This document shows, one piece after another, positions 18,355-27,872 of a DNA stretch of 64,000 bases. Numbering within the stretch: the stretch's first letter is position 1; each line of letters starts with the position of its first letter. The position numbers were made by a program, and so were the translations under genes. Source of the DNA: MFD00082-c5 sp963697995 (GTDB lineage Bacteria > Chlamydiota > Chlamydiia > Chlamydiales > JAJFMB01); assembly GCA_963697995.1 (NCBI GenBank), contig OY969110.1:310001-374000 (forward strand), in the 5' to 3' direction. The notes beneath the pieces are model-generated. The model ran no database searches and was not told where the DNA came from. It saw only the letters and a program-made list of their open reading frames with translations.

Positions 18355-19624
18355 AGGTTCTAGTCTTTTCATCGTAGGAGAACAGCTCAGCATAGCGCCC
18401 CCAGGCAATCACAGTCCTCAACGTATTTTCTGCATCGTGCCTGTTGAGATGATCCTCAAGTTCTGACATAAACCGCGACCTTGGCGCTGTATGATCCTCT
18501 CTTTCGTCTAAAACCTGCCTAATATGGGCGGCAAGGGGCACAAAATGCAAAAGATGCTCTTTGAATAACTGCTTGCGCTCATCGATTTCGCTTTCGATGT
18601 AAAGTTTTCCAGCAGTGGTCAGTTTAAGTGCTCCTCCCTTCAATTCGGCAAACCCTAAAATATGAAGCGCTTCTGAGGCGGGAAAAAAGTCATCGAGGGT
18701 CATCGATAGCTGTTTAGCAATGTCTGCAAGAAGGGCTTTTCCGTTATAGGCAGGAGTCACGACGATCTCGAGAAGACCCGTCAAGCTGTTGATGGAGGCA
18801 AACGGCAGAAGCTGCGCTAAACCACCATAAAGCTTTGTTTGAGCATCGATTGACTCCATGGTGCGAGAGGTGAGAATCGTATAGATCTCTTCAACGATTG
18901 CTCTAAACGAATCATCCAGCCTATTTCTCGGGAAGGGAAGGCTTACGGGGACTTCAGCGGCTATTCTTCCTGGATTAGACGCTAAAATCACCACTCTGTG
19001 ACACATTAAAACTGCCTCTTCAATATTGTGGGTCACCATCAAAACTGACTTAATCGACAACTCATTGGCTGCCCAAAGATCGAGAAAATCGCACCGAAGG
19101 GTCTCGGCGGTCAAAACATCGAGAGCTGAAAAAGGCTCATCCATTAACAATAACGTGGGATTGACAACGATAGCTCTTGCAAACCCCACCCTTTGACGCA
19201 TGCCACCCGAAAGCTCTCTTGGATAAGCCGATTGGAACCCATCGAGACCAATTCTATCGATTGCACTTAAAGCTCGAGCTCTGATCTCTTCTTTTGGCAA
19301 TTGAAGAGCGTCCAAACCAAGCTCCACATTTTCGATCACAGTTAACCAAGGATAGAGAGCAAAATTTTGAAACACCATGGCTATCCCTTCTTTCGGTCCC
19401 TCCAATGGAATCTCTTGATAAAGAACTTCTCCGATTGAGGGTTGAATAAGCCCTGCCCCCATCCGAAGAAGGGTCGATTTTCCAGCGCCCGATCTTCCAA
19501 GAAGCCCCAAAATTTCCCCCTCCTTAAGAGACAAGTCGATCTTTGAAATCACAGGCAGTGTCTCACCTGAGGGTTTTTCAAAGGTTTTAGACACTTGCTT
19601 CATCTCAAGAACAGTCTTACTCAT
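18329..19624 (-). CDS. ABC transporter ATP-binding protein with C-terminal AAA-associated domain
   Basis: A 431-residue ATPase of the nitrate/sulfonate/taurine-type importers. Residues 1-240 are the ABC domain with Walker A GRSGAGKST, Q-loop FQNFALYPWLT, signature LSGGMRQRVGFARA and Walker B LLLMDEPFSALD. The remaining 190 residues form the extra regulatory region (about 280-430, DFFPASEALHILGFAELKGG onwards) known as the AAA-associated C-terminal domain of some nitrate/bicarbonate transporter ATPases. It follows the permease gene by 15 bp. No substrate-binding protein is nearby, so the substrate cannot be read from context. Confidence 0.9.
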   Translation of the reverse strand: MSKTVLEMKQVSKTFEKPSGETLPVISKIDLSLKEGEILGLLGRSGAGKSTLLRMGAGLIQPSIGEVLYQEIPLEGPKEGIAMVFQNFALYPWLTVIENVELGLDALQLPKEEIRARALSAIDRIGLDGFQSAYPRELSGGMRQRVGFARAIVVNPTLLLMDEPFSALDVLTAETLRCDFLDLWAANELSIKSVLMVTHNIEEAVLMCHRVVILASNPGRIAAEVPVSLPFPRNRLDDSFRAIVEEIYTILTSRTMESIDAQTKLYGGLAQLLPFASINSLTGLLEIVVTPAYNGKALLADIAKQLSMTLDDFFPASEALHILGFAELKGGALKLTTAGKLYIESEIDERKQLFKEHLLHFVPLAAHIRQVLDEREDHTAPRSRFMSELEDHLNRHDAENTLRTVIAWGRYAELFSYDEKTRTFRGDPTLG

Positions 19625-19639
19625 CTTTCTTCCTTTAGT

Positions 19640-21397
19640 TTAATTTAGGCGTGATCGACTCTCAGCGTAAGCATAAAGTGGGCGCCAAAACAATCTATTC
19701 ATCACAATAACAAAACTGCTCATCACGGCGATCCCTAAAGCGATCCTTGGGTAATCCCCTTTTATCGTCATCTCAGCGATATAAGCTCCAAGACCCAGTC
19801 CATTTAAATGGGTTTGACCCCACGTCACCACCTCAGAGACGATACTTGCGTTCCAAGCTCCTCCAGAGGCCGTGATAGCCCCTGTAACGTAGTAGGGCAA
19901 AATTCCTGGGAAAATCACTTTCCACCACCAATCGACTCCCCCGATCCGAAAACTTGCGGCAGCTTCCTTTAAATCGCTTGGAAAAGCGGTCATCCCTGCA
20001 ATCACATTAAACAGGATATACCATTGAGTCCCCAATATCATCAAAGGGGTCAACCAGATGATCGGGTTTAAGTGGTAATGAACGATCAAAAAGACAGCTA
20101 GAGGGAAAAACAGGTTTGCAGGAAACGCTGCAAAAAACTGAGCTATCGGTTGCACTTTTTCGGCAAGAGCTGGACGAGATCCCACGTAAATACCCACCGG
20201 GACCCAAATCGCTGTTGCAAGGGCTATCAAAACAGCCACTCGAAAAAGGGTCAGAAATCCATTCAAAATCACGATCCACAAATCGCTTAAAGATAGGGAT
20301 AACTCAGCGTATTGCAAAAGGGTCCAAACGATGTAAACAAAGGCAACAAAAAGGACAAAAAACCACACATAATCAACTGTTCCTGACGAAACATTCGCTT
20401 TTTTTTGAACCTCAGCAAAAGGGTTTGTGAATCTCATTCTGGCGATCTTTCTTCCCATCTCTTGAAATGAGTTGATGATCTTTTTTAAAAGATAAGTCTT
20501 CGAAAAAAGATCAAAAATAAAGCTTCTCGATAACTGTTGAGAGGCCGTATCCTCTACCCTAAATTTTTCAGACCAGGCGACAAGAGGGCGAAAAAAAAGT
20601 TGGTCGTAGATTAAGATGGTGATACTCATCGCTAAAATTGCATACCCAATTGCCGTTAAATCTTTCTCTTGAATTGCTTGAGCAACATAAGAGCCAACCC
20701 CTGGAAGAGAGACTTGAAACTGCCCCACAGAAATGGCCTCTGCTGCGACGACGAAAAACCACCCACCAGACATCGACATCATCATGTTCCAAATAAGCCC
20801 TGGGATCGCAAAGGGAACTTCTAAGCGCCAAAATCTCTGCCAGCCCGAAAGGCGAAAACTTTGGCTTGCCTCATCTAAATCAATAGGAACCATTCTTAAA
20901 GACTGATAAAAGCTAAAGGCCATATTCCACGCCTGACTTGTAAAAACGGCAAAAATGGAAGCAAGCTCAAGACCTAACGTATTTCCTGGAAAAAGAGATA
21001 CAAAAAAAAGGACTGTAAAAGACAAATACCCAAGAATGGGGACTGACTGAAGGACATCGAGTAGGGGGATGAGCACCATTTCAGCTCTTCTACTTTTTGC
21101 AGCAAGAGTGGCATAGGTGAAAGTAAAAACAAGTGAGGCTAAGAGAGCCACCAGCATCCTCGCGACAGTCCTTAGCGCATACATGGGAAGGGCTGAGGGG
21201 GAGAGGTCAATTTTTGGAGCATTTTCGAAGGCAAAAGGAGCGACCATCTGATGGGCGGCAGCTCCCAAAAGTAGGATCAGCGCTATGACCACAAGAGACG
21301 CTAGAAAATCCCTCCAACTGGGACCCTGCTGATACCATCCCTTCCCCATCATCGTGAGAGAGGGAATGAAACGATAGTTAGATTTGTTTAAGGACAT
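19640..21397 (-). CDS. ABC transporter permease with two fused transport domains
   Basis: A 585-residue inner-membrane protein made of two binding-protein-dependent transport permease domains in tandem, each with about six membrane segments. Each half carries the EAA loop that docks on the ATPase: EASQSFRLSGWQRFWRLEVP in the first half and EAAASFRIGGVDWWWKVIFP in the second. Fused permeases of this kind partner the ATPase encoded just downstream. The family imports anions such as sulfonates, nitrate or bicarbonate, but the substrate is unknown here. The gene is the first of the two-gene operon and is divergent from the RNase gene. Confidence 0.9.
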   Translation of the reverse strand: MSLNKSNYRFIPSLTMMGKGWYQQGPSWRDFLASLVVIALILLLGAAAHQMVAPFAFENAPKIDLSPSALPMYALRTVARMLVALLASLVFTFTYATLAAKSRRAEMVLIPLLDVLQSVPILGYLSFTVLFFVSLFPGNTLGLELASIFAVFTSQAWNMAFSFYQSLRMVPIDLDEASQSFRLSGWQRFWRLEVPFAIPGLIWNMMMSMSGGWFFVVAAEAISVGQFQVSLPGVGSYVAQAIQEKDLTAIGYAILAMSITILIYDQLFFRPLVAWSEKFRVEDTASQQLSRSFIFDLFSKTYLLKKIINSFQEMGRKIARMRFTNPFAEVQKKANVSSGTVDYVWFFVLFVAFVYIVWTLLQYAELSLSLSDLWIVILNGFLTLFRVAVLIALATAIWVPVGIYVGSRPALAEKVQPIAQFFAAFPANLFFPLAVFLIVHYHLNPIIWLTPLMILGTQWYILFNVIAGMTAFPSDLKEAAASFRIGGVDWWWKVIFPGILPYYVTGAITASGGAWNASIVSEVVTWGQTHLNGLGLGAYIAEMTIKGDYPRIALGIAVMSSFVIVMNRLFWRPLYAYAESRSRLN

Positions 21398-21498
21398 TCC
21401 TTTAATCTCAGTAGTTTCCCTGTTTATGCCTTAAAGAAATGATTAAAGTCAATGTTTCACATTGCTCAAATTGTGTCGTTTTGGTATCTCTACATGCT

Positions 21499-22950
21499 AT
21501 GAACTTTATAGAGCGCCTCACACTACTTGCCACGGCCACCATGAGAGAAAAGGGGTTAGACCCTGAATTTTCAAGGGAAGCTAACGAACAACTCAATTTA
21601 ATCAATTCCCCTTATCCCCACACAAAAGAGCAAGATTTGCGCCCACTTCTTTGGTGCTCAATCGACAACGACGACTCAAAAGATTTGGATCAACTCACCT
21701 TTGCAGAAAAAAAACCAAATGGGGATACCACACTCTATATAGCGATCGCGGACGTCGATGCTCTGGTTAAAAAAGGCACTCCGATCGACAATCACGCGGC
21801 AACTAACACGACATCTGTTTATACCCCGACAAAAATTTTCCCTATGCTTCCGGAAAAACTCTCGACGAACCTAACCTCCCTTAATGAAAATGAAGAAAGA
21901 GTCAGCCTCGTCGTCACAATTGAAATGAGCCCTGAGGGGGACTTAAAAAAATCTTCCATTGATTTAAGCGTGGTGAAAAACTTTGCAAAGCTCACCTACA
22001 ACGAGGTGGGGGATTGGCTGGAGGGGAAAAAAGGGATTCCAGACAAAGTCAAAAAAATTCAAGGGCTAGAAGAGACGTTAAGATTGCAAAACGATGCCGC
22101 TCAAACCTTAAGACGAAGAAGGCACGAGGCGGGATCGCTCACACTAAAATCATCTGAGGCAGAAATCAGGATCGTCGAAAAAGAGGATGTGATCATTGAA
22201 CTTCCCCCTCACAACCTGGCGCACCAATTGATTGAAGAGTTTATGATTGCAGCTAACAGATCGACCGTACAACACTTTAAGGACTTAAAAATTGCAAGTC
22301 TTCGCCGAATCGTAAGAATTCCTAAATACTGGAATCAGATCGTCGATATAGCTAAAAGCTTTGGAGAGATATTGCCAGAGGCGCCAAACTCTAAAGCTCT
22401 CAATGCCTTTTTGATCAAAAGGCAAAAAATTGATCCTGAAAGCTTTCCGGACCTGTCATTGACGATCATAAAACTTCTAGGGCGAGGTGAATACGTCGTA
22501 GAAACGGCAGATGAGTCTGCGATTGGCCATTTTGCTTTAGCGATTTCTGACTACACCCACTCAACAGCACCCAACAGACGATTTCCCGATCTGATTTCTC
22601 AGAGGCAGTATAAATCTTTTTTAAAAAAGGAGCCTCTTCCCTACACTTTAGAGGAGCTTAAAGCGCTTGCCACTCAATGCACTAAGCAAGAGGATGCGGC
22701 GATGAAGGTGGAAAGACAGCTCAATAAATCGGCGGCAGCGGCTGTTCTCACCTCCCAAATTGGGAAAACCTTTAAAGGGATTATTACAGGAACGGGAGAG
22801 AAGGGAACCTGGGTTCGTCTTTTTAGCCCAGCTGTGGAAGGCAAAATCGTCAAGAGCTTTCAAAAAGTTCGAGTGGGGGACCGTGTAACGGTGCAACTTA
22901 TCTATGTGAATATTGCTAAAGGTTTTATCGATTTTGCGCTGAAAGGGTAA
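21499..22950 (+). CDS. RNase II family exoribonuclease (RNB domain)
   Basis: A 3'-5' exoribonuclease of the RNase II/R family, about 483 residues from the ATG at 21499; the frame is open back to 21439 but the upstream part reads poorly and family members start near MNFIERL. The RNB core is clear: the magnesium-binding IDNDDSKDLDQLTF segment, the VYTPTKIFPMLPEKLST block, and THSTAPNRRFPDLISQRQY near the end. The C-terminus (GTGEKGTWVRLFSPAVEGK ... FIDFAL) looks like an S1-type beta barrel. It lacks the N-terminal cold-shock domains of full RNase II, so it is shorter than usual. The MITE copy E begins 3 bp after the stop codon. Confidence 0.88.
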   Translation: MNFIERLTLLATATMREKGLDPEFSREANEQLNLINSPYPHTKEQDLRPLLWCSIDNDDSKDLDQLTFAEKKPNGDTTLYIAIADVDALVKKGTPIDNHAATNTTSVYTPTKIFPMLPEKLSTNLTSLNENEERVSLVVTIEMSPEGDLKKSSIDLSVVKNFAKLTYNEVGDWLEGKKGIPDKVKKIQGLEETLRLQNDAAQTLRRRRHEAGSLTLKSSEAEIRIVEKEDVIIELPPHNLAHQLIEEFMIAANRSTVQHFKDLKIASLRRIVRIPKYWNQIVDIAKSFGEILPEAPNSKALNAFLIKRQKIDPESFPDLSLTIIKLLGRGEYVVETADESAIGHFALAISDYTHSTAPNRRFPDLISQRQYKSFLKKEPLPYTLEELKALATQCTKQEDAAMKVERQLNKSAAAAVLTSQIGKTFKGIITGTGEKGTWVRLFSPAVEGKIVKSFQKVRVGDRVTVQLIYVNIAKGFIDFALKG

Positions 22951-22952
22951 TT

Positions 22953-23228
22953 AGTCGGCCCTTAAAAAAGTCCTCTCCAATAAAAAGTGCCCCTTTTGAC
23001 AAAAAAGGCGTTTTACTCCTCACCAAACCCCTCAAGGGGGGGGGCGTCGTTCACCGCTTTTTTTGTTGCAAAAGGATCACTTTTTCTTTGGAGAGTGCGT
23101 GCTCCATTCGCAAAATTTTTAAGTTTTTCTTATTGTCATATAATTAAACCTTGCAAAATAGGCTATGTCTCTCTTCCTCGTTAACTGCAAATTTTTCTCA
23201 AGGAACCCTTACTTTTTCAGGGCCGACT
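22953..23228. mobile_element. MITE-like element, copy E
   Basis: A 276-bp full-length copy in the same orientation as copy C, with ends AGTCGGCCCTTAAAAAAGT and ACTTTTTCAGGGCCGACT. It starts two bases after the RNase stop codon and lies between this gene and the convergent LOG-like gene. Confidence 0.85.
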
Positions 23229-23273
23229 TTTTATTTTCGAAAAAAAGAGAATTTATTAGGGCAGGGGTTAAAA

Positions 23274-23846
23274 TTAAGAATGAATATCGGGATGTTTATA
23301 ATGATGCTTATCGTAATATTCCAATAAGTTTTGCAAAAGCTTTATAGGGTCTGATTCATAAAGCACTTTAGCATTCGTTTTCTTGTCGATAGCCTTAACT
23401 ATCGCCTGAATTTCATCAGTGATTCCTCCCGTTCCAAGAAGCACTCCAATCAAGTGCCCTTCATCGTAGGCAATCGAAAACTCCCCCAACGTTCCAGAAT
23501 GCCCCCCAATGATCACAACAATGTCTGATGTGCGAATATTGATCACCTCCCGTCCCATCAAACCACTGCCCGTAAAAATCAATATATCGTGATAAGCCAC
23601 CGGAGATTTGTATTTATGCACATGCTCCTTCTCGCTTAAAGCTGGCGATATCCCCACCACAAGCCCCCCTGCAACGCTTGCCCCTTTTGCTGCCTCAAAT
23701 GGAAAACCCGGGCACGCACCAGTCACCGTAATACACCCAAGCTCGGCTATCCCTCGACCTAAGTCATAAGCCATTTTTTTGTGCATTTTAGAGAGTCTAC
23801 CAGAAGCTGATCCCATTACCCCAATTTTTAACGCCGGTTTTTTCAC
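23274..23846 (-). CDS. LOG-like Rossmann-fold protein (TIGR00725/SLOG superfamily)
   Basis: A 190-residue cytosolic protein of the LOG/TIGR00725 type. It opens with a Rossmann strand-turn (KIGVMGSASG), has TGACPGFPFEAAKGA in the second nucleotide-binding region and IIGGHSGTLGEFSIAYDEG, the counterpart of the LOG motif PGGxGTxxE, here with Gly-His for Pro-Gly. LOG proteins hydrolyse nucleotide monophosphates, whereas the TIGR00725 branch has no firm function. Its start overlaps the stop of the upstream coiled-coil gene by 4 bp (ATGA), so the two are translationally coupled. Confidence 0.85.
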   Translation of the reverse strand: MKKPALKIGVMGSASGRLSKMHKKMAYDLGRGIAELGCITVTGACPGFPFEAAKGASVAGGLVVGISPALSEKEHVHKYKSPVAYHDILIFTGSGLMGREVINIRTSDIVVIIGGHSGTLGEFSIAYDEGHLIGVLLGTGGITDEIQAIVKAIDKKTNAKVLYESDPIKLLQNLLEYYDKHHYKHPDIHS

Positions 23847-25672
23847 TCCTTAACCCACCCTAAGGCCGCAAGACCACAAAGCATCATTAATTGAAGGGGC
23901 ACTAAACTTTGAACCTTTGAAGAGTCTGTTATTTCAGAAAAATCAACACCTAACTGCCCTTCAATCGCTTTCGTCTTTCTTTGGAAATTAACTAGTTCTT
24001 TCTTATACTCTTCCCCCTCTTTAACAAGCCTTTGACACTTTTCTTGACTTGGGCGTAATGCAAGATCCTGTTGTTGCAACGTAAGCTCTTTTTCTTTGGT
24101 ATTCCTAGTTCGCTCTTGATAATTTTGACTTGCCACTTTAATCGAAAGAGCCTTCCCGTTATCATAATCACGATCCGCTTGCTCTAACTCTTTTTGATAC
24201 TCAGCATCCAAATTATCACTCATTTGATTCATTTGATCATTAAAAATTTCTCTTTGATCGACTAATACCCTTTTCTTCTGTTGTAAAACCTCATGCTGCT
24301 CTTTTAAAATCTTAAATTTTGCCGTAAGAGGCTGACACGCCTCTTGGTTTTTCGCTTTTAACTGACACAATTTTACCTTGGCCGATTGAAGAGGATAAAT
24401 TGCTAAAGTTGCCAAATCAAGTACTAATTCCTTAACTTCACTGCCTTCAACTTTATCTTCTAACAAACCAGAAAATACTTGCATAAAAGAGGGTCGTTCA
24501 TCTGTTACGGTAATCAATTGATCTAATTCTTTATTTAATTCATACATTTGTAATTCTAAAAATTTCAAACTTTCATTTAACTGATGAATCTCACCATTTA
24601 CCTCTTGAATAGGTCTTTGGTTAATGACCCCATTTTCTCTTAAATCTCTTAAATTTGAGACCCCCTCTTCGTATTTTATTTGAGCCGCTTCTTTTGCCCG
24701 ATCTCTTTCTAATCCAAGCTCCTCCTGCCTCTTCTGTTCTTCCTTGTCGACTTTCACATACTCCGATTCTCTAAGTTCAACAATTGCCTTATGAGTATCT
24801 CTATATCCTTGAACAATACCTTCTATCTTTTTATTCAAAAGATTCACAACGGCAACAAATTGATTAAAATTTAAATCTTTTGGATCATCTAAAAGAGAGA
24901 GGTAGGATGAAATATCGGGTGCGTTTTCTATAGAAGAGAGAAGAGCTTGAAATTCTTTCTCCTCCATTCCCTTTCCCTCTTTGGGCATGATCGCTTTTTT
25001 AAGGTTAGAAAGCTTTAGACTCGACTCTTCCCTTTCCAAAACAACCTTTTTGATAAAATCAAAGCTCTTAATCAAAAGGTGTTTTGTCGCTTCTTCTAAT
25101 TTTCCATCTTTGTTTATCTCTTTAATATTTTGATCTATCTTTTCAGCTAAGGAGCGAATCACCTCCTCTCTTGGATTCTCCTGTTGCAGCTCGTGATAAA
25201 GAAGGGCCATATCTCTCTTCACAATAGCGACCATTGAATTAGCTTTTAAAAAAACGGTCTCAAAATCTGAGGGTTGAACCTGAAGCTGTAACGACTGCGG
25301 ATACTGATTAAAAAAAAGGGTCATTGCGACCACCGAAACATTGGCGTCTTGTCTTAACTTTTTCTTTTCGGGATTCACTCGACACTGCTTCTCCATTTCA
25401 ACAGAGGCATTCATAAACGCTTTCATCAAAGAGTCGACTTGGCTCACATCTTCAAGGTTAAATGCATTAGATATCTTTTTATAAAGGTTCGTCGCAAAAA
25501 TTTTTTGATTCCACGGTGTCCTAAACGTATTCATTTTAACTGTGACGGTCTTATCTCCAATAGTCACAGTCAACTCATACGTCTTGAATAGGCCGTAATC
25601 GGCTTTTTTTTCGATTTTAACCTGTGGTTCTGGAGGTAAATTACCCCTTCCTTCAACTGGCCCAACACTCAT
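23843..25672 (-). CDS. Large coiled-coil protein of unknown function
   Basis: A 609-residue protein that I do not recognise. The first 150 residues look globular (KADYGLFKTYELTVTIGDKTVTVKMN suggests a beta-rich start). From about residue 150 to 580 it is dominated by charged heptad-rich coiled coil (for example VDKEEQKRQEELGLERDRAKEAAQIKYEEG and the Gln-rich REIFNDQMNQMSDNLDAEYQKELEQ). A short hydrophobic C-terminal stretch (VPLQLMMLCGLAALGWV) could anchor it in a membrane. No signal peptide is seen, which is compatible with a type III effector or a cytosolic scaffold. It overlaps the LOG-like gene by 4 bp, and that coupling is the only clue to its role. Confidence 0.8.
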   Translation of the reverse strand: MSVGPVEGRGNLPPEPQVKIEKKADYGLFKTYELTVTIGDKTVTVKMNTFRTPWNQKIFATNLYKKISNAFNLEDVSQVDSLMKAFMNASVEMEKQCRVNPEKKKLRQDANVSVVAMTLFFNQYPQSLQLQVQPSDFETVFLKANSMVAIVKRDMALLYHELQQENPREEVIRSLAEKIDQNIKEINKDGKLEEATKHLLIKSFDFIKKVVLEREESSLKLSNLKKAIMPKEGKGMEEKEFQALLSSIENAPDISSYLSLLDDPKDLNFNQFVAVVNLLNKKIEGIVQGYRDTHKAIVELRESEYVKVDKEEQKRQEELGLERDRAKEAAQIKYEEGVSNLRDLRENGVINQRPIQEVNGEIHQLNESLKFLELQMYELNKELDQLITVTDERPSFMQVFSGLLEDKVEGSEVKELVLDLATLAIYPLQSAKVKLCQLKAKNQEACQPLTAKFKILKEQHEVLQQKKRVLVDQREIFNDQMNQMSDNLDAEYQKELEQADRDYDNGKALSIKVASQNYQERTRNTKEKELTLQQQDLALRPSQEKCQRLVKEGEEYKKELVNFQRKTKAIEGQLGVDFSEITDSSKVQSLVPLQLMMLCGLAALGWVKE

Positions 25673-25794
25673 CCTCTTAGCCCCCCCCTCAATCGAAAGC
25701 CAAAAACTACTCTGTCCTCGTTTTAATCCACCTCCTATTTTATATTAAACAAGTATTTTTTTTAAACTTTCTCATTAAAACTAAGAGAGTTAGA

Positions 25795-26439
25795 TTACAA
25801 CTCCCATCTCAAACCGGTTAATAGGGACACATCGACGAAATTGTCTCGAACAACTTCAAAATCAAAGAAGCCGATTTTCTCGTAAAACTTTCTGCCGCTC
25901 ACATTAACTTTGCGAATTAAAAGGTTAATCGCTAAAACATTGGGATAGACCCCTCTTATCGAGAACGTGAGCTGTTTGCCAATTCCTTTTCCCTGGTATC
26001 TTGGGTCGACTACAAGAAGGTTCATATAAGCTGCATCCTTCTCATTTTTTTCTAATTCAAAGGTTGAAAAACCGACAAGTCTCTTATCTTCAAACGCTTG
26101 GATCCAAATAAGCCCCCCATGCTTAAAGTGCTCTAATTCGCTTTCAAAATAACTTTCATAGAAACGTCTCACATCACCAATCGATTGAAACTCTTTATTT
26201 AACTTAAGCAGGGGCACATCTTCATAACCTGTCATAAAAGCTTTAACTAAAATCTGTTTGCCCAAAAACTGGTCGATCTCTTCAACACTTCTCACAGCAA
26301 TCACCTCAATCTCAGAAAAAAGATTTTGGCAAGAAAACAAATTTAAACTTAATAACAAGAAGACTCGAAAATTTCTAAAAAAATCAATTCTTTTGTCTTC
26401 GATATTTTTGTTCACAAAAATCTTGCCGATATAAGACAC
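25795..26439 (-). CDS. GNAT family N-acetyltransferase with N-terminal hydrophobic leader
   Basis: A protein of up to 214 residues with a GNAT fold in the second half: MNLLVVDPRYQGKGIGKQLT is the strand-4 and acetyl-CoA pyrophosphate loop (Q/RxxGxG/A), and NVSGRKFYEKIGFFDF is the closing motif. Unusually, the N-terminus has a hydrophobic stretch FRVFLLLSLNLFSCQNLFSEI that looks like a signal sequence, perhaps with a lipid-type cysteine. If real, this acetyltransferase is exported. Starts are GTG at 26439 or GTG at 26415; no ATG exists in this part. The start lies only 11 bp from the divergent MFS gene. Confidence 0.8.
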   Translation of the reverse strand: MSYIGKIFVNKNIEDKRIDFFRNFRVFLLLSLNLFSCQNLFSEIEVIAVRSVEEIDQFLGKQILVKAFMTGYEDVPLLKLNKEFQSIGDVRRFYESYFESELEHFKHGGLIWIQAFEDKRLVGFSTFELEKNEKDAAYMNLLVVDPRYQGKGIGKQLTFSIRGVYPNVLAINLLIRKVNVSGRKFYEKIGFFDFEVVRDNFVDVSLLTGLRWEL

Positions 26440-26450
26440 TTAGATCTCTT

Positions 26451-27683
26451 ATGCGACGATCCTTTTTAAGCGCTTGCTTTGGAAATTTTTTTGAACACTA
26501 CGACACCGCCCTTTTCGGGTGCCTCTCCCTTATTCTCGCTCCGCTCATCTTTCCAAAAGAGGATCCCATCACAGCGCTCATTTTAACGTACGGGATGATT
26601 CCCCTAGGGATGATCGCAAGACCACTTGGAGCTCTATTTTTTGGCTCGATCGGCGACCGGCTTGGGCGAGAACAAGCTCTTTTTTTAACTCTTTCGGGGA
26701 TGGGAGTGATCTCTTTTGCCATGGCTTTTACTCCCACCTACGATCAAGTGGGTATTTTAGCCCCTCTTATTTTTTGTCTTGGACGTATCGGACAAAACTT
26801 TTTATCCTCCGGGCAGACGATGGGAGGAGCCATTTTTCTTTTAGAGAACACTAAAACTAAAAATCCCGATTTTATCAGCGGTCTCTACAGCGCCTCGACG
26901 ATCGGCGGAATTCTTTTGGCCTCCCTAGGAGTCTCTTTACTCTATCACTTTGAAATCACCTCATCGGGATGGCGCTTTCTTTACCTTTTAGGATCCTTAA
27001 CGGCCCTTTTTGGAGCTCTGATTCGAAAAAATCTTCCCAAATCGCCCCCAAAAGAGAGCTCTGCCCCGCTTGTTAAAACGTTTTATCTCTTCAAAAAAGA
27101 GATTCTTTTAATCGCTATAGGATCTGGTTTTTCATATGCCAACTATTCGGTATCGCTTGTTTTGATGAACGGCTTTATCCCTCTCATCTCTCAAATAAGT
27201 GAAGAGGAGATGATGAAGATGAACACAGCCCTTCTTGTCTTCGATTTTTGCGCGCTCCCCCTATTTGGATGGCTTTCCTCTAAAGTTTCCCGAGAAAAAA
27301 TGATGCTTTTAGCCTCACTTCTGGCCACAATTGCCGCCATTCCCCTCATGAACTTTCTCCCACAAGCCACTCTAATCACAGTTTTTGGAATTAGAATGTT
27401 CTTTGTCCTAATTGGGGTCGCTTTCTTTGCTCCTTTTCACGCTTTCGCCCAAGAAATGGTCCCAAAAGCTCACCGCTACCAAGTCATTTCATTCGGTTAC
27501 GCAATCGGCTGCCAGGTTCTAGGAGGATTAACAGCCCCTCTCTCCCTTTTAGCCTTTAAAAAAACAGGACTTTTCTCCAGCATCGTCTGGTATTGGTGCC
27601 TTCTTGGACTGATGAGTAGTTTAAGTTTAGTTTTTATTATTAATCAAAAAAAGAAAGCGCAAACTAATTTTTTATTGTCATAA
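26451..27683 (+). CDS. MFS transporter, metabolite:proton symporter type
   Basis: A 410-residue membrane protein with about twelve hydrophobic segments. The opening SACFGNFFEHYDTALFG corresponds to the GNxxExYDxxLxG motif of the metabolite:H+ symporter branch that includes ProP and KgtP, and the loop 2-3 motif GSIGDRLGRE is the MFS signature. Related chlamydial proteins take up metabolites from the host cell, but the substrate cannot be deduced. There is no obvious ribosome site, and the start is close to the divergent acetyltransferase gene, so the two may share a regulatory region of very small size or one start is misplaced. Confidence 0.88.
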   Translation: MRRSFLSACFGNFFEHYDTALFGCLSLILAPLIFPKEDPITALILTYGMIPLGMIARPLGALFFGSIGDRLGREQALFLTLSGMGVISFAMAFTPTYDQVGILAPLIFCLGRIGQNFLSSGQTMGGAIFLLENTKTKNPDFISGLYSASTIGGILLASLGVSLLYHFEITSSGWRFLYLLGSLTALFGALIRKNLPKSPPKESSAPLVKTFYLFKKEILLIAIGSGFSYANYSVSLVLMNGFIPLISQISEEEMMKMNTALLVFDFCALPLFGWLSSKVSREKMMLLASLLATIAAIPLMNFLPQATLITVFGIRMFFVLIGVAFFAPFHAFAQEMVPKAHRYQVISFGYAIGCQVLGGLTAPLSLLAFKKTGLFSSIVWYWCLLGLMSSLSLVFIINQKKKAQTNFLLS

Positions 27684-27872
27684 AACAACAATTTTGATAT
27701 TTTTTTTAAAAAGAGTATTTTATGACTTCACTATCTAATGTTTCTTCCGATCCTTTTCCAGGCACTAGAGCCGTATGGGCCTGAATGTGTTTATCTAAAC
27801 CATTAAGAGCGACTATCTATTTATTTGGCTTAAATGGTATGAGTGGGTCAACGAAAAAAAATCGGACTCAAG

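Noticed and set aside
22987..23347. Small frames within and after MITE copy E
   Set aside because: They lie in the non-coding element and recur with it at other copies without conservation of frame.
27721..27783. 20-codon frame MTSLSNVSSDPFPGTRAVWA before pncB
   Set aside because: It has a start and stop but no ribosome site and nothing that supports a leader peptide.
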